A program made the position numbers and the translations under genes. Below are positions 57,546 through 64,000 of a DNA stretch of 64,000 nt, piece after piece; within the stretch, counting starts at the first letter, position 1, and every line of letters starts with the position of its first letter. The notes under the pieces were generated by a model, which was not told where the DNA came from, made no database searches, and saw nothing but the letters and a program-made list of their open reading frames with translations. Source of the stretch: Anaerolineae bacterium (lineage in GTDB: Bacteria > Chloroflexota > Anaerolineae > Anaerolineales > Villigracilaceae); assembly GCA_021324435.1 (NCBI GenBank), contig JAJPIZ010000007.1, forward strand, positions 1 through 64,000, given 5' to 3'.

Positions 57546-60488
57546 ATGAACTGGCTTAAGAATCGAACAGTCTATCGTTATGCCATGATCGGTTTTCTGG
57601 GCGGGATTGGATTTCTGGTGCTCGGAACCTGGCTCGAATTCAGCAAACAACACCTGCCTTACACGATCTGGTCTTTCTTTTACATGCAACGGACCCAGCC
57701 TCTGATCTGGACGGTGGATATGGCCCCGCTGGTTCTGGCTTTTATGGCTGGTATGATCGGGAACCAGAAAAGTCTGTCTGCTGTGATCAGCCAGAGCAAG
57801 AGGGAATGGGAAACGATCTTCGATTCATTCTCCGACCTGATTTTTGTCACCGATGCGGATGGACGCATCCTGCGCTGTAATCATGCCGTGATAGATCGTT
57901 TGAATACTACCTTTGCCAACATCATTGGTAAATTACTTTCGGATGTGTTGGCCCAGGGCCATCCGGGTGGGAGGGACGATTTTCAGAAGATTGGGAAGGA
58001 ATATTCGTGGTTCGGCAGGCTGTACGATGCTTCCGTGCGCCCGATCCAGGTCGAGGGAGCAGAGCCGCAGAATCTGTTTATCCTGCATGATGTTACTGAT
58101 CGTCAACAGGCCGAGACGGAAATCAAACGTGAAAAGCGTTATTTCGAGTCTCTGGTGGAGAACAGCCCAGTCGCGATCGTTGTTTTGAACAATGAAGAAA
58201 AAATCGTTTCGATCAACCCGGCGTTCGAGCAGTTGTACGGCTATAAAAAACATGAGGTGACGGGGGTATTGCTCGATACTCTGATCACCACCGAAGAGAC
58301 GCGGCAGGAGGCCGCGCAATACACACAGATCGTGATGAAGGAGGCGATCCATCGCATCGGCAAACGCCGCCGCAAAGACGGCTCGCTGGTGGACGTTGAG
58401 ATCTTCGGCGTGCCTGTTATCGTCAATGGGGAGAAGTCCGGCGCGCTCGCCATGTATCACGATATTTCCGAACTGGTCCGCGCCCGTCGTGAAGCGGAAG
58501 AAGCCAGCCGCGCCAAGAGTGAATTTCTCGCCAACATGAGTCATGAAATCCGCACGCCGATGAACGGTGTGATCGGAATGATCGAATTGACGCTGGATAC
58601 GCAACTGACCAGCGAACAGCGCGACTATTTGCAGATTTCGTTGCAAAGCGCCGAAGCATTGTTGACTCTACTAAACGACATTCTTGATTTTTCAAAGATC
58701 GAAGCCAAGAAACTCGAACTGGAAAATATCAATTTCAATCTTCGCACGACGGTTGAGGATGTGGCCTACATGCTTGCCAAACGCGCACAGGACAAGGGAC
58801 TTGAAATGGCCTGTCTCATTCATCCGGATTTGGACACGGATCTGCGCGGGGACCCGAGCCGGGTGCGCCAAATTTTAGTGAATCTCGTCGGGAACGCGCT
58901 CAAGTTCACACATCAAGGCGAGATCGTGGTCCATGCTGTGCCCATCTCACAAACCGATACGGAAGCAGTGATCCGCTTCTCTGTACAGGATACCGGCATC
59001 GGCATCCCGCCGGAACGGCAGGCCAGCATCTTTGAACGCTTCACACAGGCCGATGGTTCGACCACGCGCAAATACGGCGGGACGGGCCTTGGTCTCACCA
59101 TCTGCAAACAACTGGTCGAGGCCATGGGCGGAGAGATTGGCGTTGATAGCACGCCCGGCGTTGGGAGCACCTTCTGGTTCACGATCAAATTTGAAAAGCA
59201 ACCTGCTTCAAAAGCGCGCGGCACCGCGCCTCTTGATTTACGGCCCGTTGATCTCAAAAGCCTGCGCGTCTTGGGCGTGGATGATAACGCGACCAACCGC
59301 ATGATTCTCAGCAAGATGGTCGAGGGATTTGGCTGTCGAATTGACATGGTTGCCAGCGGCGCAAAGGCGCTGGAAGCCCTCCAAAACGCGCATCGTTCGA
59401 ACGATCCGTATCGCATCGTATTGCTGGATATGCAAATGCCCGGCATGGATGGCGAGCAGGTCGCGCAGGCCATCATCAGCAATAAGAACAATCGAGACAC
59501 AAAGATCATTATTCTCACCTCCATCGGCCATCGCGGTGACGCGGCGCGGCTGGAAGCCTTGGGATGTTCGGGGTATCTGCTCAAACCGGTTAAACAACAC
59601 ATGCTTTATGAAGCGCTGGTCGCCGTTCTTGGAGCCAAACAGGAAGAGACTCCAAAATTGATCACACGGCATCTGCTCGCGGAACAGAAACGCGCCGGCC
59701 TGCGAATCTTGCTGGCAGAAGATAATCCCATCAATCAGAAACTGGCTGTGATTCTTTTGCAAAAGGCTGGTTATGTGGTGGATACAGTGGACAATGGACA
59801 ACAGGCGCTCGAACAATTGAAGCAGGCTCCATACAATGCCGTCCTGATGGATGTTCAAATGCCGGAGCTGGACGGCTTCGAGGCTACACAACAGATTCGC
59901 AAATCAGAAAAGGGAGGTCAGCACATTCCGATCATCGCCATGACCGCTCATGCTCTCAAAGGCGACCGCGAGCGCTGTCTTGCGGCCGGCATGGATGATT
60001 ATGTTTCCAAGCCGCTCGAGCCGCAGTTTCTTTTGTCTGTACTAGAGCGCTGGATTCAGCCTGCTGAAGAAACAGAGCCTGCCTTGACGTTTGAGATTCC
60101 CAAAGGAGAACCTGCAATGGATGCAACCTCCGCTTCCAGCCGGGACGAAAGGCCGCTCGACCTCGATTCGGCTTTACATCGCTTTGAGAATGACCGCGCC
60201 TTCTTCACCGAGATGTGCGCCGAATTCATGACAAGCCTCACGGTGCGGCTCAATGAACTGCGCGCGGCTTTGAAAGCCAACGACGCCGGCGCGCTTGGCC
60301 GACTCGCGCACAACCTCAAAGGAGTCTCTGCCAACTTTTCCGCAGGGCCGCTCTCGCACCTTGCATTGGAACTTGAGATGTGCGGCAAGAATGAAGACTT
60401 GTCCGATGCGCCTGTGCTCCTCGATAAACTGGAGGCCGAAGCGCAACATTTGAAAGAGTTCCTCTCCAAAGAGAAAATATTGGTGTGA
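57546..60488 (+). CDS. Hybrid sensor histidine kinase with two PAS, two receivers and an HPt domain (BarA-like)
   Basis: A 980-residue protein. Two TM helices (about 13-30 and 55-72), PAS (90-185) and a second PAS (200-310), HisKA with H333 in ANMSHEIRTPMNG, HATPase (QDTGIGI, GGTGLGL; to about 550), receiver 1 (574-695; Asp 628 in LLDMQMPG), receiver 2 (719-835; Asp 769 in LMDVQMPELDG) and an HPt domain at the end (His 922 in RLAHNLKG). The full phosphorelay is within one chain; the final partner is not adjacent. A GGAGG 5 bases before ATG at 57546 fixes the start. Confidence 0.92.
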   Translation: MNWLKNRTVYRYAMIGFLGGIGFLVLGTWLEFSKQHLPYTIWSFFYMQRTQPLIWTVDMAPLVLAFMAGMIGNQKSLSAVISQSKREWETIFDSFSDLIFVTDADGRILRCNHAVIDRLNTTFANIIGKLLSDVLAQGHPGGRDDFQKIGKEYSWFGRLYDASVRPIQVEGAEPQNLFILHDVTDRQQAETEIKREKRYFESLVENSPVAIVVLNNEEKIVSINPAFEQLYGYKKHEVTGVLLDTLITTEETRQEAAQYTQIVMKEAIHRIGKRRRKDGSLVDVEIFGVPVIVNGEKSGALAMYHDISELVRARREAEEASRAKSEFLANMSHEIRTPMNGVIGMIELTLDTQLTSEQRDYLQISLQSAEALLTLLNDILDFSKIEAKKLELENINFNLRTTVEDVAYMLAKRAQDKGLEMACLIHPDLDTDLRGDPSRVRQILVNLVGNALKFTHQGEIVVHAVPISQTDTEAVIRFSVQDTGIGIPPERQASIFERFTQADGSTTRKYGGTGLGLTICKQLVEAMGGEIGVDSTPGVGSTFWFTIKFEKQPASKARGTAPLDLRPVDLKSLRVLGVDDNATNRMILSKMVEGFGCRIDMVASGAKALEALQNAHRSNDPYRIVLLDMQMPGMDGEQVAQAIISNKNNRDTKIIILTSIGHRGDAARLEALGCSGYLLKPVKQHMLYEALVAVLGAKQEETPKLITRHLLAEQKRAGLRILLAEDNPINQKLAVILLQKAGYVVDTVDNGQQALEQLKQAPYNAVLMDVQMPELDGFEATQQIRKSEKGGQHIPIIAMTAHALKGDRERCLAAGMDDYVSKPLEPQFLLSVLERWIQPAEETEPALTFEIPKGEPAMDATSASSRDERPLDLDSALHRFENDRAFFTEMCAEFMTSLTVRLNELRAALKANDAGALGRLAHNLKGVSANFSAGPLSHLALELEMCGKNEDLSDAPVLLDKLEAEAQHLKEFLSKEKILV

Positions 60489-60496
60489 TCAAAAAC

Positions 60497-60526
60497 AACG
60501 CCCCCTGAATTTCAAGGGGACGTTTT
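60497..60526. terminator. Bidirectional terminator between the hybrid kinase and DUF177 genes
   Basis: AACG-C-CCCCT ... AGGGG-A-CGTT with one internal mismatch and T-tract on the plus side; separates converging genes. Confidence 0.75.
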
Positions 60527-61033
60527 CTATAGGAGTTTCTTTAGCGCCGAGAAAGGCGATTCGTCCTCCTGCGGACGATGGCCGCAATCGCGAATGTTCA
60601 AGTCCTGCCCGCAGACGGGACACAGACCCTTGCAATCTGGCCTGTGCAATGGATTGATGGGGACTTCGAGCAGGGCATACTCGCGCAGAAGCGGCTCGAG
60701 GTCAATATGTGCATCTTCGGGAACGATCAATCCCGAATCGCTCACAGACCTTTCATCGAACGCATACAACTCGGTGATTTGCCATGTTAGTGAATGATCG
60801 AAGACCTTAAGACAGCGCACGCATTCGAGCGCGGTCTCGCCCGAAAATTTCCCGGTGACCAGCAGACCCTGCGGCGTGCGCCCGACGTGAGCCGCGCCGG
60901 AGAATCCGTGCAATTCAAGATCGTCTTCGAGTTTGACCTTTTCAAATTCAAAGGGGAATTCGTGGCTGTCGCCGACTTCCTCGTGGATGATGAAGCCGAC
61001 GTTAAGACGAAACGGCTTTCTAGGGTTTGGCAT
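60527..61033 (-). CDS. DUF177 (YceD) protein
   Basis: A 168-residue protein: GLLVTGKFSGETALECVRCLKVF, then LLREYALLEVPINPLHRPDCKGLCPVCGQDLN with the family's zinc-like Cys pairs. YceD helps 23S rRNA accumulation in E. coli. It is normally followed by rpmF, but no L32 gene is here; a terminator follows directly. The gene closes the tatD-polyprenyl synthase unit, 29 bases after the unknown 116-residue gene. Confidence 0.88.
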   Translation of the reverse strand: MPNPRKPFRLNVGFIIHEEVGDSHEFPFEFEKVKLEDDLELHGFSGAAHVGRTPQGLLVTGKFSGETALECVRCLKVFDHSLTWQITELYAFDERSVSDSGLIVPEDAHIDLEPLLREYALLEVPINPLHRPDCKGLCPVCGQDLNIRDCGHRPQEDESPFSALKKLL

Positions 61034-61062
61034 TTTACTTTATGTATATTTGAATACACAAA

Positions 61063-61413
61063 TTACTTTTCGTTGGCTTGTTTGATTTTCTCTTTAATGC
61101 GATCTAATATTGCTGTGTCGACATTTTCAATAACTGTAATGACCATTTCAGTGATCATGCTAACTTTGGTTAGTTCTTCTCGTAAGTTTGAAACAGGCAA
61201 ATTGCTTGTTGAACTCTCCATATTATTGCGAAGAGTTTCAAGGACTTCGTCAATTTTGCGCGAAACATTGCTTTCCATTTCGCTGAGCGGCTGATCTGTA
61301 ACCTGCTTTTTCCTCAGAATGTAGAACTTAGTCGCATTTAGACAAGCGTCCATAAACCCAAACTCACTGAATGAAAGATGAAGGGTTATTGGTTTGTTTG
61401 GTGACTCTGCCAC
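61063..61413 (-). CDS. Coiled-coil-rich protein of unknown function
   Basis: A 116-residue protein starting at GTG (MAESPNKPITLHLSF). The C-terminal two thirds are helical and charged (ETLRNNMESSTSNLPVSNL, KEKIKQANEK), with no membrane segment or known motif. It is AT-rich compared with both neighbours and lies between a polyprenyl synthase gene (16 bases) and DUF177 (29 bases). GGGAGAG before the GTG acts as ribosome binding site. It could be a lineage-specific insertion in an otherwise conserved operon. Confidence 0.6.
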   Translation of the reverse strand: MAESPNKPITLHLSFSEFGFMDACLNATKFYILRKKQVTDQPLSEMESNVSRKIDEVLETLRNNMESSTSNLPVSNLREELTKVSMITEMVITVIENVDTAILDRIKEKIKQANEK

Positions 61414-61429
61414 GTTACACTCTCCCTTC

Positions 61430-62395
61430 TTAAACCTTTCGATCTACAATGAACTTGGCCAGGTTTTCCAATGCTTCACGTTCGGGGCTTGGGTCGAAAC
61501 TTTCAAGTGTTTGCAACGCGTTCTCAACATGCCGGCTGGCTTCGCTCATTGACTTTTTCACCGCGTCCGTTTTGCGGATGGATTCAACGAGACGGTTCAT
61601 TTTCTCTTCATTTGCCCAGCCGCCCTCCGGCAGGGATTTGACATCTTCGTCAGTGGGATGAGCCTCAGCGTAATAAATAGCCGGAAGCGTCACGAGTCCG
61701 TTCAAGAGGTCCGAACCGACCGGCTTGCCGACTGTGGCCTGTTCGCCCGTATAGTCCAGAATATCGTCCACAATCTGAAACGCGATGCCGGTTTCGTATC
61801 CAAAGCCGCGCATCGCTTCGACCGTCACATCATCCGCCGGGCTGATCATGGCCGCGGCGCGGCTGGTCATTTCAAACAGCGAGGCGGTCTTGGCATAGAT
61901 GCGCTGGAAGTAATTTTCGCGGCTGATGACGCCGCGGCTGGAAAACATTTGGGTCAACTCACCATTGACGATGATGGCGAGCGTCTCCGCAAATAAATTC
62001 ATCAAAGGAAGATGATCGGTCTCGGCGGCAAGTTTGGCGGCGCGCGCAAATAAAAAGTCACCGGTGAGAACCGTGGCGGCAGGCGACCAGCGCGCGTTGA
62101 GCGTGGGCATCCCGCGGCGCAGAAGGGCGCCATCAATCAAATCATCATGGACAAGGGTCGCGGTGTGAAGTAATTCCACCGAGGCGCCGAGGGTGACGAG
62201 TTTGTCTTCGGGCGCGCCCAGCATGTTTCCAACGAGCAGGCCAAGGGTCGGCCTGATGCGTTTGCCTCCCGCGGCCAAAATTTGTTCGAACGCGGCGCGC
62301 AAGTCCGGGTGACGATCATCTGCCTGTGCGTGCAGGCAGGCCTCAACGAGTTGAAGTTGTTGTTGAACGGGCGAAAGGAAGGTGACGTTATTCAA
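61430..62395 (-). CDS. Polyprenyl diphosphate synthase
   Basis: A 321-residue trans-prenyltransferase. GGKRIRP is near residue 52, the first aspartate-rich motif VHDDLIDGALLRRGMPT near residue 90, and the second VDDILDYTG near residue 215. It makes a long-chain prenyl diphosphate (C30-C45) for quinones; the product length is not fixed by sequence. TTG at 62395 is the start, with GGAGAG upstream and overlap of the tatD stop by 8 bases. It follows tatD in a unit with two further small genes. Confidence 0.9.
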   Translation of the reverse strand: MNNVTFLSPVQQQLQLVEACLHAQADDRHPDLRAAFEQILAAGGKRIRPTLGLLVGNMLGAPEDKLVTLGASVELLHTATLVHDDLIDGALLRRGMPTLNARWSPAATVLTGDFLFARAAKLAAETDHLPLMNLFAETLAIIVNGELTQMFSSRGVISRENYFQRIYAKTASLFEMTSRAAAMISPADDVTVEAMRGFGYETGIAFQIVDDILDYTGEQATVGKPVGSDLLNGLVTLPAIYYAEAHPTDEDVKSLPEGGWANEEKMNRLVESIRKTDAVKKSMSEASRHVENALQTLESFDPSPEREALENLAKFIVDRKV

Positions 62396-63224
62396 CGGTC
62401 TCTCCCCAGGAAAGGAGCCGCGCCGCGTTGCTGGTGGTGACTGCAGCGACCTCCTGCGGGGTGGTGGATTTTATTTCTGCAATTTTATCAGCAATATGGG
62501 CAACAAAGGCAGGTTCGTTGCGTTTTCCGCGGTGAGGCACAGGTGTGAGGAATGGGGCGTCGGTTTCGATCAGCAGGCGCTCCAACGGCAGTTGGCTAAA
62601 GATGTTTCGTTTTTCGTCCGCATTTTTGTAGGTGATCGGCCCAGTTACACCGATGTAAAAGTTCAACGCCAGCGCCTTTTGCGCGGTTTCGAGATTCCCA
62701 TTGAAGGAATGAAACACGCCGGGTCGTTCCGCGAGCGGATTGTTTTGCGCGCGCAATCCGCTTTGCCACTTGGTGATGATTTCAAGCAAATCCTGCGACG
62801 CCTCGCCAAACCATGCGTCATTCTCCTCGCGCATATGAATGATGACAGGTTTGTTGGTTTCTTCGGCGAAAGCCAGTTGACGTTTCAAGGCTTCACGCTG
62901 AAAGCCACGTTTGTCTTTTTCTTCGACCCAGTAATAATCGAGTCCGATCTCGCCGACGGCTACGACTTTTGGATGCTTTGCCAATTCGCGGACTTCGCCA
63001 AAAGTCTGTTCCGAGAATTTTTCCAGATCTGTGGGATGGAATCCAACCGCCGCGTAGATCATCGGATTCGATTCTGCCAGCCTCACCGCGTCTTTACTGG
63101 ACTTATGGTCTAGCCCCGGCACGAGGATGCGGATCAGCCCTGCATCCTTCGCGCGCCGAATCACCGCCTGGCGGTCTTCGTCAAATTTGCCGTAATCAAG
63201 GTGACAATGGGTGTCGGTAAGCAT
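62388..63224 (-). CDS. tatD: TatD-family DNase/hydrolase
   Basis: A 278-residue TIM-barrel metallohydrolase with the family motifs TDTHCHLD near residue 3, VAVGEIGLDYYW near residue 92, HMREENDAW for the third metal site and LLIETDAPFLTPVPHRGKRNEP near residue 220. TatD proteins are 3'-5' exonucleases or related phosphodiesterases. It opens the unit with the polyprenyl synthase. Confidence 0.92.
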   Translation of the reverse strand: MLTDTHCHLDYGKFDEDRQAVIRRAKDAGLIRILVPGLDHKSSKDAVRLAESNPMIYAAVGFHPTDLEKFSEQTFGEVRELAKHPKVVAVGEIGLDYYWVEEKDKRGFQREALKRQLAFAEETNKPVIIHMREENDAWFGEASQDLLEIITKWQSGLRAQNNPLAERPGVFHSFNGNLETAQKALALNFYIGVTGPITYKNADEKRNIFSQLPLERLLIETDAPFLTPVPHRGKRNEPAFVAHIADKIAEIKSTTPQEVAAVTTSNAARLLSWGETVE

Positions 63225-63317
63225 GGACTCTACGGGTAAGCGCTGGAATTATAGCGTTGAAGGAATGCGATGTCACATGTCCAATTTCATATAGATTGGG
63301 TACAAATTGTCCTGTTA

Positions 63318-63349
63318 ATTTAAATCCTGCCGAGCGGCAGGATTTAAAT
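63318..63349. terminator. Intrinsic hairpin between phosphohexomutase and tatD genes
   Basis: ATTTAAATCCTGCC-GAGC-GGCAGGATTTAAAT, a perfect 14-base stem with a 4-base loop. On the minus strand, TTGAGCAATTCC leads in and GGAC follows, so the exit T-tract is short. Confidence 0.7.
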
Positions 63350-63367
63350 GGAATTGCTCATCCAAAA

Positions 63368-64000
63368 CTATTTGAGACCCGCAATTTTCAATCCATCTTG
63401 CAGGATAGCCTGTACTTTGTCCTGATGCGTGGTTTCGCAATAGACGCGCATGATCGGCTCGGTGCCGCTGAAACGGATCAACAGCCAGCCGCCATCTTCG
63501 AGTTTGAACTGAAAGCCGTCCACCGTGACCAATTCGGTGACCTTCAATCCGCCGATGGTCTTCGGGTTGGCCTTGAGAATAGCCTCTTCGCGCGATTTTC
63601 GGTCGCCGCTGAACGGCGTGTCAATGCGGTCATAATAATGCGCGCCGACTTTTGCGAAAAGCATCTTCAATAGTTGAGTCGGCTTCTTGCCTGTGCGAAC
63701 CATAAAATCCAACATGTATAGCCCGGCCAGGATTCCGTCGCGCTCCGGCACATTCCCACGGAACGCGTATCCGCCGCTCTCTTCGCCGCCGATCATGGCA
63801 TTCGTTTCCATCATCTTCGGCGCGACATATTTGAATCCAACACCGGTCTCGTAAACAGGCACATTGTAAAGTTGTCCGAGTTTGTTCAGCATAGTGGTCG
63901 TCGAAAGCGTTTTGACAATCGCGCCGCGCTCGCCGCGAATTTCCAGCAAATAATATGCAAGCAGGGCATACACGCGCAATTGATTGATGAACTGGCCTTT
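63368..64000 (-). CDS. Phosphoglucomutase/phosphomannomutase, C-terminal part
   Basis: The 5' end of the gene lies beyond the window; 210 residues are visible. [31 protein letters not shown] and the C-terminal phosphate-binding [14 protein letters not shown] match alpha-D-phosphohexomutases, which exchange 1- and 6-phosphates of glucose or mannose. The sugar-binding loop GEESGG is intact. The N-terminal phosphoserine domain is not in view, so gluco- versus mannomutase is open. Confidence 0.9.
   Translation of the reverse strand, partial: KGQFINQLRVYALLAYYLLEIRGERGAIVKTLSTTTMLNKLGQLYNVPVYETGVGFKYVAPKMMETNAMIGGEESGGYAFRGNVPERDGILAGLYMLDFMVRTGKKPTQLLKMLFAKVGAHYYDRIDTPFSGDRKSREEAILKANPKTIGGLKVTELVTVDGFQFKLEDGGWLLIRFSGTEPIMRVYCETTHQDKVQAILQDGLKIAGLK

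Noticed and set aside
1-64000. CRISPR arrays, tRNA and rRNA genes, prophage
   Set aside because: No regularly spaced repeats, no tRNA T-arm pattern in the gaps and no phage genes were seen by eye; a tRNAscan run could still find an odd tRNA-Sec.

Overview
The window looks like a chromosomal segment of an uncultured or poorly studied member of Chloroflexota, most likely class Anaerolineae. This is an inference. It rests on the mosaic of genes (a fused NuoCD, a MurA with Asp at the active-site Cys position, SH3-type and FecR-type lipoproteins, many TadE/TadG-like proteins), on moderately GC-rich sequence, and on the scattered palindromic repeats. No rRNA, tRNA, CRISPR array, phage or intact transposon was seen. 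Most of the window is ordinary core genome packed into short operons.

Layout. 1-2.4 kb: end of a CCA-adding enzyme, a membrane protein, a HisN-like phosphatase and a DUF2726 protein. 2.5-4.6 kb: a GbsR/MarR-type regulator with a clear operator, driving a 39-residue membrane protein, an NAD(P)-binding protein and a DCC thiol protein. 4.6-8 kb: two lipoproteins (one FecR-like), divergent from feoA-feoB. 8-12.9 kb: M20 amidohydrolase, metallo-beta-lactamase-fold hydrolase, PIG-L deacetylase, PSP1-domain protein and a Mrp ATPase without its CxxC. 13-18.4 kb: aldehyde dehydrogenase-iscX-nuoB-nuoCD-nuoI, divergent from a SufR-like regulator. 18.4-33 kb: a FabH-like synthase, then a Tad/prepilin region with three related TadG-like proteins, a TadE pilin, a TadE-like protein carrying five Ig-like repeats and a prepilin peptidase. 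Inside this region lie a NarL-type two-component pair and glmS, whose leader carries a recognisable glmS ribozyme.

33-42.8 kb: murA, a decayed stretch with an IS3 relic and a broken gene, nitroreductase, selA, an M24 peptidase, an AAA ATPase, a GT-C-like membrane protein and tsaD. 43-48.3 kb: tsaC, prmC, prfA (translation and t6A functions), a 40-residue membrane protein, a CheY-like regulator and uvrC. 48.3-57.4 kb: DUF4282 protein, pncC, a nucleosidase, a serpin lipoprotein, a DHA2 transporter, metG and a GT87-like protein. 57.5-64 kb: a BarA-like hybrid kinase, DUF177, a polyprenyl synthase, tatD and the end of a phosphohexomutase gene.

Three themes stand out. First, glmS appears to be controlled by a self-cleaving ribozyme with an expanded P3 region, outside the group where these are best known. 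Second, small palindromic repeats are found between genes and also in frame inside hisN-like, prmC, nucleosidase and metG genes, where they add extra residues. Third, many genes have TATAAT-like boxes only 6-9 bases before the start codon, which points to leaderless mRNAs.
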